Shown one piece after another: positions 1 to 13,563 of a stretch of 64,000 bases of DNA (its first letter is position 1; the number at the start of each line of letters is the position of its first letter). Under the pieces are notes generated by a model that searched no databases, was not told the origin of the DNA, and was given only the letters and a program-made list of their open reading frames with translations. The position numbers and the translations under genes were made by a program. Source of the stretch: Strigops habroptila (Eukaryota > Chordata > Aves > Psittaciformes > Psittacidae); NCBI RefSeq assembly GCF_004027225.2, contig NC_044283.2:13782992-13846991 (forward strand), read 5' to 3'.

Positions 1-556
1 AAGAAAAACATTTTTAGTCTGGCAATGTCCAATTAAATTTATGCTAGGGAAAAAAACCCAACCAAACAAAAAACCCTTTTCACCATTAATGTTAGTAATT
101 TATTCTGCATTTGATGCACTCCTACATTAGTGTATTTTCCATCCCATGTAAGCCGAAGACAAAAATATTTAATGCTTTGCTTAAATTTGTCAAGTTTCCC
201 ATACTTCATAATCTCCATAAAATGTAATCAAAAAAATCTATGACCAAATAAAAAGAAAAAAATGTGACAGAAAGGTACAAACCCACGATTTATTGTGACT
301 CACACTGTTCAAAATATACACAACAGTATGTCCTTAACTAAAGACACCAATATACAAGAAAGTAAGTAAGACCAGAGACTATATATGTGGTGACATGTTT
401 ACCTTGTTATTGAGACTTGCAACAAGACACTTGGAGATATTTATGTACTTTAACCCCAACAGCACACATTCAAAGACAACGTCTTTTAAAAAAAATTGAG
501 CTCTTGGCCCTTAGTTTTATCATGTTAACTTTACTAAGATGCACAATTCTACTCAC
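1..556 (-). other. ZBTB49 intron, left window edge
   Basis: AT-rich intronic DNA downstream of the finger-3 donor. I looked for the expected continuation of finger 3 on the minus strand and did not find it, so the next exon lies beyond base 1. Confidence 0.75.
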
Positions 557-630
557 CTTTTCCCACAGATTTCACAAATGTATGGCTTTTCACCAGAATG
601 TCGTCGTAAATGTGTCTGGAGATTACCTGC
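557..630 (-). CDS. ZBTB49: ZBTB49 74-nt exon (second half of finger 2, start of finger 3)
   Basis: Acceptor CCCTTCAG at 631-632; donor AAAAG|GTGAGT-like at 556. It reads [19 protein letters not shown] followed by EICGKR, carrying the two finger-2 histidines, the TGEKP-type linker (HSGEKPY) and the two finger-3 cysteines. It ends in phase 2; the next exon is not in the window. Confidence 0.93.
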
Positions 631-3600
631 CTGAAGGGACAGTAATTTAAACATTTAAATTCAGTTACCCAGTTGTTGTATACAGACAAAAAGACAATGA
701 TGGGAACTATGAGACTGGCTTTTTATTTCTAATTCTAAGGCAGTGAAGACTAAAAAGCATGTATGAACTCAAGCATTCTTATCTAGTAAAGAAAGACTAC
801 CATATATTTCAAGATCAAATTGCTTATGTATGCAATTATACATTGACAAGAACCTGGAATCAAATGCTAAGGAAAAAGAAAGCCCTATAGTTGAAACCAG
901 ATCCAATTATAAATGAAAATTACACTATGTAGATTGCAGTGAAGAAGAAAACTTACTACTAATATGGTTCATGTTAGTCTTATTTTCCCTGTCATACAAA
1001 TAAAATATTGTTACATCAGGATGTCTGAATTCACCTACCGGGAGGTTAAAAAGAAAAGAACAGGGTAAACATTTTTCAATCCACAAAATACTCCAAGCCA
1101 AGGGCTCCAAACCTATAAATATTTACTCATACAAAGAGAAAACAGGAAGCACTGAAATGAACAAACAGGGTTACTGGTAACTAATTTTTATTACATATCT
1201 TTCCTCTTCCAATTCTGTAAAAATCATGTTAGTCTAGCAGGCAAGACAGATAATGACTAGACAAAACCACCTTCCTCATTCCAAGTTCTTTATTTGTTAA
1301 TATTTCTAAAGCCACTGGTGCTTCTGAATGGCTAATCCACTGAGAGTCCAGTTCTCAAAGCACAACATACAGCTAGGCTGCACAGAAGAGCTGCAGATGT
1401 TCTGTAAATTGTGCACACTTCCATGGTCAGTTTTTAACCCTTCCATTCTTTTTGATGGATAATGGACTGGGTTTTATCCAAGTACACTACAGGAACATTA
1501 AGTCCTTTCAATCATGAAAGAAAACTGGGGATGCAAAAACTATCATGTCCTCCTCAGCCTCAGTAAGACAACAAAAATCGGCCCATCAGTAAATTCTTCC
1601 GACTTTTTTAGATAATAAATTACCTGTGATGATCAATCACTGTAATCAGTTTATAATATACCAGAACTAAGGCACACAGAGACAGACACAGAGGACAATA
1701 TTAAATGGATCACCATTTGAACTCTGAGAGAGCTTGCTTAAACCCCGGTAAAGTTTTTCAGACAACGGTATGACTGAACCATTGCTCTCTCAGGCCAAAC
1801 TTTGTAATGCTGGACCCCATTCAAAGAGAGGCATTGGGCACCTGTTTCTGATGCAGGAGAAGACTAAGCATAGAACAATTTGCGCTATGCAGAGGTGCAT
1901 TTGAGAGAAACGTAAGACAGACAGAACCTTTACCTTTATCCACGTCACAAAACAAATCATATCACAGGCATTTGAAAGTTATTCTGGATAAAGGTAGAGG
2001 GTAAATTTGAAGTGCAACGATTATTCTGAAATAGCTCTCATACAGGGATTTTTAGCCAGAATAAAAACATTTTACAGAGTAACAAGTAGATCCATTTCTC
2101 TCTTGCAAGCCTGTCATTTTCTCATAATGAAGGCATTAACAAGTGCTCAGAAAAATCCTCTTACTGATACTGGTTGTGTACCACTGCTCACAAATTTGTG
2201 GACTAGAGAGAAATGCTAGGCTCGGTCCATTTGTAACTGGCATGCTTTTAAAGTGATGGAACTTATGCATGTGGTCCCCCATGATATACTGGATCACCAG
2301 CCAGAGAAGCACCACATAGCAACAGCCTGTGCACTAGTTGCAATGGAAGATGCAGGTTTGGAAGTACAAAAGGAACCTTTTTCTCCAAAAATCAAACACA
2401 TTTATGGTTATTTGTTCCAGGCTATGAGTTCCTATGTCAATTTTCCCTACTTACTTTGTTTGCTGTTTCACATTCCAACACACACCAGTTTCATTCAGCA
2501 GGAACAGACATACCACCAGCCACAACTGCACTGTCTCAAAAGCACAGAACATGAAGGCTCAAATAAGACTATTTCTCTGCCTGCAAGCTGAGAAGATCAA
2601 GAACAAGATCAGAGATGGTCTTTTAAACAAAAAATAGATTGTAATTATCCTTGCATCTTACTTTCTGGTAGGTGAAATCTTACTTGCATGATTCAAAAGC
2701 ACGCACCTAAGAAGCATTCAAGTTCCTTTTTATGACCAGAGAAAGAACTGCAGCACATAAGCTGAATTCTGTGGCTCATATTCTGGACATGTAGGTATTG
2801 TCCTTCAATATGTATTTACCTATACCTTTGGGCAAGTGAGGTAATGGGAAGGACAGGGAAGTTGTTTAAAAGTGTTTAATTAAAAAGGCAGAAATTTCTG
2901 GTTTTGTTGGGGTTTCTTTGTTTTCAATTAAAGAGAAGCACTGCATGTTGCATGAGGAGTCTGTCATGCCTGTCATACACTCTGAGTGTGTGCAGCTTTT
3001 TTTATCCCCTCTTTCCCCACAGAAATGGTACAGAACATCACTCCATTTGCCATAAGTGCTTTTAATGGAATTCAGAAATACCCACTTTTTTCTTTTAATT
3101 AACTAGAAGGTCAGCCATCAAAACGAATGAAAATGCACTTTCTTTGCCAAATAAACAGACCCAGTTTTGCTCAAAATGGCTTCATAAGGATGGTGAAACT
3201 ACTGCCCACTGGATGCAGTGTTATGTTCATATTCAGAAACAGAGTAGAGAATGCAACTGCATCAGATTCATGGGTCAAAGTTGTCCCACTGGTGGACTAC
3301 AAAACTGGAGCAAGAGAAGTGCAAGCACTGGTGGGTGGGTAGACGAAGACCACATAATTCTAGTCTTTAAACCATGACCATTAAGAAAGACCAAAGTTAT
3401 TCAATGATAATTATTATTTAATCTTATGATAAAAATATGCACCTGTCTAGTGTCTCCTGAACTTAGGTACACATATTCCAGCCAAGAAAATAGAAAAGAA
3501 ATAGACATTTTGGAAACATGAGACAACCAGGCACCAAATTTGTAGAAATACAAATTCACTGTTGTACCCAGAACAGGAAGCAAGCATCGGAGGGCAAATT

Positions 3601-6600
3601 AAGACAGATAAAGCTGAGGCCCTGTATGTAAGTAGGGAATTTCACAAGATATTCTTTTAAATCCTAGCTGAGTTTTGTCACTTCAGACAGATGGCGGTTC
3701 TTCACAGAAGGAAACTGAGCCCAATTATATGGATATAAATTTATCTGACTAAAAAAATCTGCTTAATAATTTATGCTATTTAGGAAGATGAAACTGCTGT
3801 GAATACAACATTGTATAAAATTCTAACCTGTATTTTTTTCAGACACTGTAAAAAAGCTATTAACAACATATCCCTAAGCATAAGGCAAAAGAACAGCCTA
3901 AGAACGTTCTCTGTATTTTAAATATAGTTGTGGCTCTGTATAGTTAAATATTCATTTGAAGGTAAAATACATAACATCTACTGAGAGCAGACAGAATCAA
4001 AAATACAAAATGTAACAAAAAAATCTAAAACATTTAACATGTCATTTTCAAATTAGACACATTAATATTTTATCCCTAAAGTGAAGTCTTTGAAGAAAAA
4101 AATGTCCAATCTGTAGGCATAAACCCAAGTGTTTTAGAATCAACACACAGATGCATTTCATTTTCAAGTGTAAATACCATAATATAAAATATTCCCACCT
4201 GTGAGAAGTGTTTCCCACAAATGTTACATTCAAAAGGTTTCTCACCTAAAAGGAGAAGAAACAGAACATAGAACTTCTAATAGTTGCAATAGAATAGAAA
4301 TGTTTTAAATTGGTATGCTTCCTTTTACAACATGTAATGTAAGAGCAAAAATATCCCCCAAGAGGCACTTACCATATATTTAAAGGGAAGTTCAAGGGGA
4401 AGTACAGCATTTACAATTAAGCTTCTAGGGCAGACTGGCTCAGAAACAGAATTTATCTTTCAAAACAAGTAGGTAAAAGAGTTTTGATATGAATGAAACT
4501 GTTTGGTATTCTTTTTATTTTTTCCCCCAAATGAAAGGGGTACCAAACCTCCTGGAAGAACAGAATAGGAGACGAGGTCCTGCAACAACAAAAGCTATGG
4601 GAAGTGCACCAGTTTTTCCACTTGTACACACAAAGCCCCACTCTTGAAAAGAATGAGGAATGCAGAAAAACTAATTTGGAAGGATTTTGTTTTCTCTGTT
4701 CAATGTGTACCATATATCTCTGATGGCACATAACCATTTCCAGCAAATATATATTTGCCTTTAAATTCTCATGCTATATGAGTATCTCATAATGAACCCA
4801 AGTATTTTGCTCCAAAACTCTGAATTTATACATATTAAACTGGTATTCTTGAATCCTCAAAACCACACGAGCAGCTTTAGTAAAAAACTAGTGCTGCCCA
4901 CTTTAGCTTTTCAAAATAAGTTGATTCTCAATCCAGAATGTGACTGCACAGTACTTCAGTTCTGTCAGCTGTCAGTCTAAGATAAATACCTTTTTATAAT
5001 CACTTTTTCTCTTCTTCAGTATTTCATAAAGGTAAGTTTTTTCCCTGCTTAGTTCTTGGTTCCCAGGTTTTCATACATGTTGATAAAAATCTCTATGCAT
5101 CTTCTAGAATTTTTAAAACAGTAACAATGCTCAAATACCACTGAACTCAATGACAGACAAACTTCTAAAGATATTTTCCATAAGTCTAACTACATTAAAA
5201 GGATATATATAATACAGGGAAGCAAAATTAGTGTAAACCCTTGTGATTTTGAGTGCAGATATTTCCAGAAAGAAAAAGAAAGAGATATTACACTGTTTCA
5301 TCTTGGTGCTGAATCAAAAATCTGTGTACTCTTTAAATTATAGTTTTCCTGATTTTACAGAACATCTCCTGGCTATTTGCAGCCAACTCTTCCAGCAAGT
5401 ATTCTCTACATCAGTTTTCTTCCTTCATCCTTGGAAGTGTTATGAGCAATACGTACAATATCCAGGTGTTAAGGTTTCACTTTCCTTCCCTGCTGCCAAA
5501 TACAGGTGATGTTCTTTCAACATATTTCAGGATTGAGGATTAAATGCAACTCACTTAGATTTTAAAGCACAAACATACAGAGTTATGTGGCTTCACAGAC
5601 AGCAATCTTGCTGTTAGCCTGACGACTTGAGGCTGCATCTACTTTTTCTACTAATGAAGAATGGAAATCTTGCAGCAAGTTTCAAGAAAGCTTTTATTCA
5701 ATTAAAGAAAAAAAACCTAAGAAACCAATAACTCAACTATAAAGAGCACTGAGGCTTCATTTCATTAGGGCTTTAAATTTGTAAACCACTAAAAATTCTG
5801 GTACTGACAACACAAACATAAATGAAACCAACAGGGAGCATGATCTGTGGCAACTGGGAAGGCTTCTGACAAGTCTAAAAGCATCGAGGTAACTGGAAGT
5901 GGAGGATAAAAAACACAAGTAGCAATTTCTGCAGAAATTACCTACACCAAAAAAACCCAAACCAACCCCAAGTTCCTGCTGACACAAAGACTATTATCTG
6001 AACAGAAACCCACTCTGAAATAACTAGAGGGGGAGAGAGGGAGTTGGAGGCTTTAATTTCTCAAAGCTATTGTTGTAGGCTGTGTGCAGCCTCATAATTG
6101 TACTGATGTACAAAGAGTTGGGAAGTTTTTTTTTGCCATGATAAAGATAAAACAGAGCAGTTTTGTTTAAAAAAATCCCATCAGGTTAGTTTTTGGAGAA
6201 CAATTCTGCACCTGTATAAAATGCCAAACTACTGGATATATGAAGTAGCCTATTCCAAGAATGAATTCTAGCAGAAGTACTAAATTACTCCTAGTGGTCT
6301 AGCATCCCTCAGGTAAAGCGAGGCTAATTGCTTCCTACAGCATGTTAGTAAGAGTGGAACTAGTGAACTGAAGGTCATTCTTCCCTCCCCATCACTAGTG
6401 AGGCCATATCTGGAGCCTTGAAAAGAGAAGGCCAAGAGGAAATCTTACTGCTCTCCACATGCAGTGGGAAGACAGATGCAACCAGGTTGTTCTTAAAGGC
6501 ACACGGTGATAGGACAAGAGGTGACAGACACAAGTTAGATCATGAGAAATTCTGATTAGGTATAGCAAAAGGAACTCTTTACCCCATGAGGGTGCTCAAA

Positions 6601-9600
6601 CACTGCAATTGGTTGCCTGCAGAGATTGTGGAACATCTGTTCTTAGAGATACACAAAATTTGACTACACAAGGTCATGAGCAGAACAACCCAATCTATTT
6701 TGACCTGCCTTGAGCAGAGGATGACCTCCAGAGAGCCATTCTAATCCAAATTATTCTATGATTCTATGACCATCATTAAATCACAAACCAACTAATCTTC
6801 TCAAAGACCATGGATGGATCAACAGCAATAGAGAAAATCTGGGGAAAAGTCGTAACTGAACTACAATTAAGACAGTGCTTAAAAAAACATCCAGGGGACT
6901 TGACTTTTGAACATTTGGACTGTTTGTGTTTTCTATCTTCTGTTGCATCCTTGTTCAACACTCCACAAGAAGAGATGAAGTACACAGTCATGGGATCAAA
7001 GCAGGTGTGTCAGCTCCAGAGGAGAAAGGCATGAAGGTAGAAGCAGTGATCCTGAAGAGTTCACAATGGTGAGGAGCAGAACCCACTAAGGCATAGAATG
7101 CCAGCAACTTGCTCAAGCAAAGCTCAGAATGAAAATACTCATAATCAATAGTGTATACATGACAGTGTAACTCTGCTCCTGCTGTATTCCATCCTGCCAA
7201 GGGTTCTTTCCATAGGGTTGGGGGTTGGATTTTTATTTTTTTGGAGAGAGGTGTTTCCTGAAAATATTTTAAAAAACCCCACCAAATTAAAAAAAACAAC
7301 AAACCCAACCCCAAAACAAACAAACAAAAGAAAAAGAGAGAAAAAAACATGGCGGGGGGGGGAACCTCAACCAACAGCCCCACAAAACCCTGGATGTTCC
7401 TGGGCAGGTAAGGACTGTATAAGAGATACAGTTGCTTCCTTTTTTTCAGACAGGTCAATCTAATAAAAACCGAATTATAACATTCAGTCAAATCAAAATC
7501 AATCTTCGAGTCAATGCAATAAGCTCTGTTTAGAGATTCCTTTAAATATCCACTAGCAATACAATTAGAACAGCTAGATAACCCAATACAATGACTTGTG
7601 TTGAACACACTATGCCTGTCCTTCACATAAAAAAACTCATCAATGTAACCATGTTAGCCTGTAAATTCTTTTGTGGTTCCTAGTGTTCAGAGAATGTCAC
7701 ATGTGCTTTTACCAGGCCACCACAGCACTTGTGCTGAAAGACTTGTTATTTGTAGGTTAAAAACTGTCTTACCACTGTGAAAGGTCCATTCTAGTAACTT
7801 GCTTCCTTCACCTCTCCAGCAAAGCCAGATTTGGAAGACTTTCAGTAAGCACTGTTACACTTAAATGCTTGCTGACTCTTGCTTACTTCTAGAAAATGAA
7901 TGTTTTTAAATCAAATTCATTAGCCAGCAATTTGCTATGCTTTCCGAAGGGGCAGGTGAATGGAAATGTCTTTTAGCATACACTTACATCACTTAACTAC
8001 CAGTATACCTAATATTAATGATACAGATGTGCCCTGTTCCTTCAGCTACAGATGCTTCCTCTATTAACATTCTACTCGCTATCCACTGCAATTTTCCAAA
8101 GACTCTTTTTGCACTAGTTGGATATTGAAAAAAATTTACCATGACCCAAAAATAACAGGCAAGCAAACAGGCTTATTCCTGCCTCAATTTGCCACCCGTT
8201 TCTGACATGCTCATTATTTGTTAAAGTGATGCTCTTAAACTTTGTCAGTTTAACACTGACAAGCTGTTAGAACATCATTAATGGCATATTAAGTAGCATT
8301 CAAGTCTGGAATTTTTTGAACACTATTGGAAGAACATAGTGTATGAAAAGCAGCAAGGAATTCCTGAATCCAGTGTATAGTCAGACTAGTAGAGAAGCAC
8401 AGCAACAACAACAAACCCAAGCCTAGGATCACTTTTTTGTTTTTTACAGAATGTATAAAGCTAGTTCATATCTGGCAGCATTGTGGAATGTGAAACATCT
8501 AGAGCTTAAGTAGAGTGGAAGCATGTGTGTGGAATACAGAGACCTCAAACAAGAACAAAGAAATTAATTGCAACACACAAATAACCTTGCAAAGCTACAG
8601 TTACTCTTTTCCTCTTTTTCCACTTCCTACTCTTGTAAGCATTTGCTGGCTATGCTGTGTCTAAGGAAAAAAAAAAAAATCTGTAAAACACTTGTATCAA
8701 GGGCTACAGTCTCTTCTATAACCCACTACTCCCCTGACTCTTAAGTTAAAATACATTAGAAGAGGTGAACTACACTTTGAACCTCATGTTTTAAACAGTT
8801 TAACAAATTCAGAAACACAGTAATGAAGCCTATCACTCAGGCAACACACTTCTAAAAGCCCAAGTGGTTTAATGGGCACCAGAACTCACAAAATCCAGAT
8901 CTCTTCCAATGATTGAGATGTCTAAGGAAGGGAAAATTCTAACAGGTTTCTCACAGCTGGGGTCTCTCTTTCACATAGATTCTCTAGCACAGACTTACTT
9001 GTTACTGACTTCGGAGTCTCTCCCTCAGGTGGGACTTCTCTAGATGCTCAATCTTCTATCTGATCACCTACTTCCCTGACATTTTTAAGATATTAAAATA
9101 TACCTGTTGTCAGCTCAAATCTGATAAAAGATTAAAAAAATATAAGGCAAAGAGAGGATCTAGGTAAGAGACATAGCAACTCTTTCACAGGAGATCAAAT
9201 TAAAAAAAAAATAAAATTAGTATTAGTAATGTGAACACACAGAAATAGTCAAAGGTACCAAGTGAAAACTTAAGGGAGCCGATGCAAAATGTTCCTATTT
9301 TCAGGTTCTGGAAAGATTTTCCTACTATTAACATGGAAAAATAAATTCTTAATAGTAAGGATTGATTAATCAAAGAAATTAGTGTCTGCTAAGAGCGATT
9401 CATATTTACTTTCAAAGTACCAATGCAAAGGGATATTTGACAAGACAGAGAAATGTATTTGTATATTTAATACAGGGAAAAAGAAAGGCAGAAAATATTC
9501 AACAGCTTAATCAGGACTAATGCTGTCTTAAGGACTTGGAACCAACGGTGTCACTAGCTAAGGTAATTCTTAAACATTAAAAAAACCCCATATCTAAAGG

Positions 9601-12600
9601 TGTAGAAATATAATATAACATGCTGGTTAAACTGAACAGACAAATTAGTTAATTCAAAGTTAGACTAAGTCTTGTTTTTCACTAAAATAAAAAGATCCTT
9701 AGAAATAAATCTATGCTAGGTTTAAAAATAATACTACCTGTGAGCTTTTAAGACAAAGTAAATTAATTCAACATTTTCGTTCACTCTGCAGCCTACTTAT
9801 CTGCACGAGCAAATTGCCCTGGGTAAACACGATGAAAGTTGTTCATACTAGGAAAAAAGTATAAAATTATTACAGAGCATATTTCTACAGGTTAAAAAGA
9901 AATGACCACCAAGCCCTAATCACTTGTACAGCGAATACATGATCAGAGAGAACCAGGGTCATCTAGAACACTTCTTGTATCATCTTCTATCCACTTACAC
10001 TTTTCACTGTTATCTGACTTGAACTTCTGGGCCAGCTGACAAACTGACTAGAAACGCCTCTTCTAAATGCAAGACAAAAATAAAGTTTTCGTTGAAATAT
10101 CACACAAAGTTCTTTGAAAAAGAACACTAAAATCAAATACGAAGGAGAAATCTTTACTACAACTCCCAGTTAAACTCTGTCTTACAGACTTTATTCCTGT
10201 ATGATTACTCATTTTTTAAAAAAAGAGCCACCTTTTGAAAGTAAATCCTTCACCAGAATCTCTGAATCAACAGATACTGCAAGACATCCTCTTTAATTGA
10301 AATGTGTGGTCTGCAGACCAAGTTATTGATAACTGTACCTGTATGAGACCTTTTATGGAGCTCCAAATTGCTTGGATGTTTGAAAGCCTTCCCACATAAT
10401 TCACAAGTATATTGCCTCTGCGACTGAAGAGTCTGTGATTGCCCTTCTTGTTCCAAAGGACCTTGAGATCTTTCAACTTCAACGGTTTGGTCAAAATTCT
10501 CAGAATTTGCCAAATCTTCAGCTTCTTTTTCATTAGTGACTCTTATACTTGTCATGTCCATGGTACTTTCATTTATAGATTCAATTACTCCTGTTACTCT
10601 ACTGTCATCTCCTTTAGGCTCAGGCGGCTGCTCTGCAGATTTCTGAGATCTTAGAAAATTTAACTTTTTGAGGTGTATTGCCTTTTTCAATCTCATCTGT
10701 TTGGTTGGCTGTGTAAGTGTGCTTTCTGCATCTTGCTCTGGTGCAGCTTCATTCAAGGGCTGAGCCAGAAAGTTTGATGGTAAATGATCCGAGGTCTCCA
10801 GAATACACTCCGAGTGGTTGACAGTACAAGAACTATTCTCTACTGTGTTTATTTCTGTAGATGTGTTGTAAGAAAAAGATTGTTCTGCTCCTCTCTCATG
10901 ATTAGAGGAAGCATTTTGTTTATAGAACTGTTTACTGTAAAAGTTGCGTAGTTTATAATAGTAATTTGGTTGTTTAAATGGAAGTTCTGTGCAGTTGCCA
11001 TCTAAGGAGTCTTGTGGTTGTTTCTGTCCATCACCTGAGGGTGCATGAAGATTAACAGACTGCGATGCTTGAGAATGGTGGTCAGTCAAGACTTTATTAG
11101 CTTGTGTGTCAGATGAGCATTCATGTAATAGGTTTGTTGCATAACTGTCATTGGCACAGCTAGTATCTGCAGCCAAAGTATTCTGCAGTGAAAATACACT
11201 ATTACAAGGCATGCTGGCTGTTTGCTCTACAGCTGTAGAAGATTTTAAAAAGGTGTGGCAAATGTTCAGCACATTTTGCACTTGGAGACACTGTGCAATA
11301 TCCAACATAGCCTGTACATTGTCCTGGCTAAGGTCCAGGTGAGAGGTGTACATGAAGTCCAAGATCTGGCCTATGCCACCTACATTTTTAATGTCCAAGT
11401 GAAAGACATCATTCTTCTGGCCTGAAGAATTCTGGAAAAGGGTCCTGATAAAATAAGGCAAATATTCAAACACAAACACAAATAATCCACAAACGCTTTT
11501 ATAAAAAAATACACATACATCCCAAACAGACTGCCTTGTATGAAACAACAATTTACACTATATGGTCTTATCTACATTGTTGTGTTTTTACAGATGAATG
11601 CCTCAAAACTGCTCAATAACTTGTATATGTGGTGTTTCTCCTTCCATCATGGCAAGCAAAACAGGACATGAGAAACTTTCTAGTAAAAAGGAGAAGACAG
11701 ACCTCAAAGTTAGCTAAACTGTTCTCTTCTGGCAACTGAGCTTGTCCATCAAACTTTATCAGTAAATCTTATTAAACTTCTTATTACTAATTCTTTCCCC
11801 ACAAGAAGATGAGAGGATAATAACAGTAAGTAAAAGAACGGCATTATTTTCAGTCTGTTCTCTCACATCCAAAGAACATACTTTTTTACTGGTACTGGAT
11901 GAGTAAAAGAATAATAAAGAGTACAGGTACATAAGCCTAAAACAGCCATCCACCCAATACCCACAGAATTGTCGTTGAATCCTTAAAGTGTCTGAATTCA
12001 CAAGACTTTTCACTATTTGATGTAAAGCATTCTTAGCATCAGAGTTGTAGTTCTTCAGATGCATAACCAGTCCTAGATTAAGTGGGTTCGTACTCTGCCT
12101 CATTCAGGAACTTTCCGCCCTTCCATTAAAACACCTCCAGTCTCCAACCTGACACTCCCACAGTAAATAATGATATATATATATATATAAAAATATATGG
12201 GGTCAGGTCACTCCTATGTAGCCATTTTCCTGCACTAGGAAATGCCCTGAACTTGATGATTACTCTCAAATTAGGTTTTGGCTAAAGGTGGGCATAGTAT
12301 CAATGAGCTCTGAATCTTAAGGAAATACGAGGCTTCAACTTACAGGCTTAAACCAGGCTTAAACTTTAGAAATGCAGAGGTTACTGTGAAGCCAGTGCCC
12401 ACAACCAAATTCTTTCATAAATCCAGACCAGACTGTCTAAATTAAAACCAGAACTATAATGAACTGGGATCATGATCTGGGTCAAGAGTTTAAATTAATT
12501 AGTCACTTATATCCTATTGAATTTTCATAATAATGGTGGACTTAGTTCTTTTTAACTACTTTAAAAATTCAGTCTTTAAGCGTAATTTCACTTCATCATC

Positions 12601-13541
12601 AGGATTACAACACTAGAAGAGACAAAGGAAAACCAACCTTTTCTCCCTGGTTATAACATAGAAATAATTTTCTTATGTAAGAATTGGCAGTCAAGCTTTA
12701 GAGACGTTTCAAGGAACAATGTCTAAAACCTGACGGATCTAATAGGTTACTCATAGCTAACATAAAACACTAAGCTCGGAGATCCAGCATCCCCCAAAAT
12801 TTGGAGGATCGATGAGGGCTATACAGAGGGGAAAGAAACCAGTAATGTGGCTTCATGGCCCACCTTTAAAACACAGATGTTGTCTCTGAGAATCTGTTCT
12901 AAATAGAGATTCAATAATAACCTATATAGTCAAATTTTATTTTGAATATGTAATTGATGAAACAATTCACATTATCCAGAAACAGATAATGTGAATTGTT
13001 ACATCAATTATATCCCTTATCTGGCTCTGCTCATGTACTCTACTCTGCTCCTTGTAAACCGTTGTTTTTTTCATACTGAAACACAAAATGCAGGTCCGTG
13101 CCAGAATCCATTATATGAGGCACCATAAGGATCAGGAAAATGCCAAACTAAACCAATGTAGTAGTTAGCTATGTACGCTGAGAAAATAAACTATGATGGC
13201 CACAGCTTTTAATTAGATTAAATACTTCATACAGATGTATCTCTGGAAAAAAAAAATTTAACCTTTCCCCTTATACTGCAACAGCTACTTAAGTCTGCAA
13301 TTACCACAAAAAAAATACTCTTCTCAGAGAAAACCTCAGCCAACAGCATTTAGTTCACTTTTTCAAAAGAAGAATTTTCTGTCACATACCTGAAATATTG
13401 ACTGAAAGCAGCTAATACATTTTTGTGTGCTTTGAAGCAGACACCTTTCACCACCAGCATGCAGTCACAGAGAAGACCCTGAATGCGCTGTTCATGTAGC
13501 TGCTGGAGAAGATGACAACTATGGCTAGCAACAGTGTCCAT
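557..13541 (-). CDS. ZBTB49: ZBTB49, BTB/POZ and C2H2 zinc-finger transcription factor (5' part; 3' end outside window)
   Basis: Nuclear DNA-binding regulator. The family pairs an N-terminal BTB dimerisation domain with a C-terminal C2H2 zinc-finger array; human ZBTB49 is known to act with p53/MIZ-1-type control of CDKN1A. Coding exons in the window, in transcript order: 13390-13541, 10339-11444, 4199-4245 and 557-630. Together they give about 459 residues against 765 in human. The BTB domain spans about residues 15-115 and is split by the first coding intron. A long low-complexity acidic/polar linker follows to about residue 393. Zinc finger 1 (C-X2-C-X12-H-X3-H) is complete, finger 2 is split across two exons, and finger 3 begins in the last visible exon. 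Splice phases agree throughout and no frameshift is seen. The start at 13541 has A at -3 and G at +4, and its protein begins [15 protein letters not shown], close to human. The remaining fingers and the tail must lie left of base 1. Confidence 0.95.
631..4198 (-). other. ZBTB49 intron within zinc finger 2
   Basis: About 3.6 kb of AT-rich sequence with no coding match on either strand. The few open frames (e.g. 2253-2591 +) show no domain and sit inside the intron. Confidence 0.75.
4199..4245 (-). CDS. ZBTB49: ZBTB49 47-nt exon (first half of zinc finger 2)
   Basis: A tiny exon between acceptor CTTTTAG and donor CAG|GTGGGA. It completes the Gly of HTG and reads [16 protein letters not shown], the linker plus the first half of a C2H2 finger. 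It begins in phase 1 and ends in phase 0, so it fits exactly between its neighbours. Confidence 0.93.
4246..10338 (-). other. ZBTB49 intron between finger 1 and finger 2 exons
   Basis: About 6.1 kb of intron. It contains a CR1 3' end at about 6385-6769 and an A/C-rich simple stretch with a G run near 7260-7370. The 212-codon minus-strand open frame through that stretch is low-complexity chance coding. No other feature was recognised. Confidence 0.75.
6385..6769 (+). repeat. CR1 LINE 3' fragment
   Basis: Matches the avian CR1 3' region on the plus strand (pattern gtgaggccatatctggagcc, then anaacaacccaat-like text), ending in the diagnostic tandem attctatgattctatga at 6753-6769. It is diverged and antisense to ZBTB49. 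Confidence 0.85.
10339..11444 (-). CDS. ZBTB49: ZBTB49 large exon: rest of BTB, linker, zinc finger 1
   Basis: This 1106-nt exon has its acceptor in TTTTATCAG at 11445-11446 and its donor ACAG|GTACAG at 10338. It encodes the BTB C-terminal half ([19 protein letters not shown]), a conserved basic patch ([17 protein letters not shown]), and a first zinc finger reading [20 protein letters not shown] up to HTG. The open frame continues past both splice sites by chance. Confidence 0.95.
12172..12198. repeat. (TA)n microsatellite, slightly interrupted
   Basis: Alternating TA over about 18 bases, continuing as an A/T run to 12198, inside a ZBTB49 intron. Confidence 0.8.
12951..13010. repeat. 26-bp inverted repeat with 8-nt loop
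   Basis: Arm 12951-12976 is the reverse complement of arm 12985-13010 at 25 of 26 positions, separated by the 8 nt at 12977-12984. Two further A/T pairs and one G:T pair extend the stem outward. It lies in the ZBTB49 intron between the BTB exons. Confidence 0.9.
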
Positions 13542-13563
13542 GCTAGAAAATCACTTAAATTAC
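13390..13563 (-). CDS. ZBTB49: ZBTB49 exon with start codon (first half of BTB domain)
   Basis: The acceptor is a pyrimidine-rich TTCATTGTAG just 5' of base 13563. A 22-nt leader precedes the ATG at 13541. The donor is CAG|GTATGTG at 13389. The 152 coding nt end in phase 2 (AG), joining the next exon's G to make an Arg codon in the ...QYFR|TLFQ... junction expected for this BTB domain. Confidence 0.93.

Larger units (their letters stand above)
11445..13389 (-). other. ZBTB49 intron within the BTB domain
   Basis: About 1.9 kb of intron with a short (TA)n run near 12172 and the strong hairpin at 12951-13010. Nothing coding was recognised. Confidence 0.75.

Noticed and set aside
6988-7626. 212-codon open frame on the minus strand
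   Set aside because: Low-complexity Phe/Leu/Gly-rich translation of A/C-rich simple sequence inside a ZBTB49 intron; no domain, no splice support, and a second frame is equally open.
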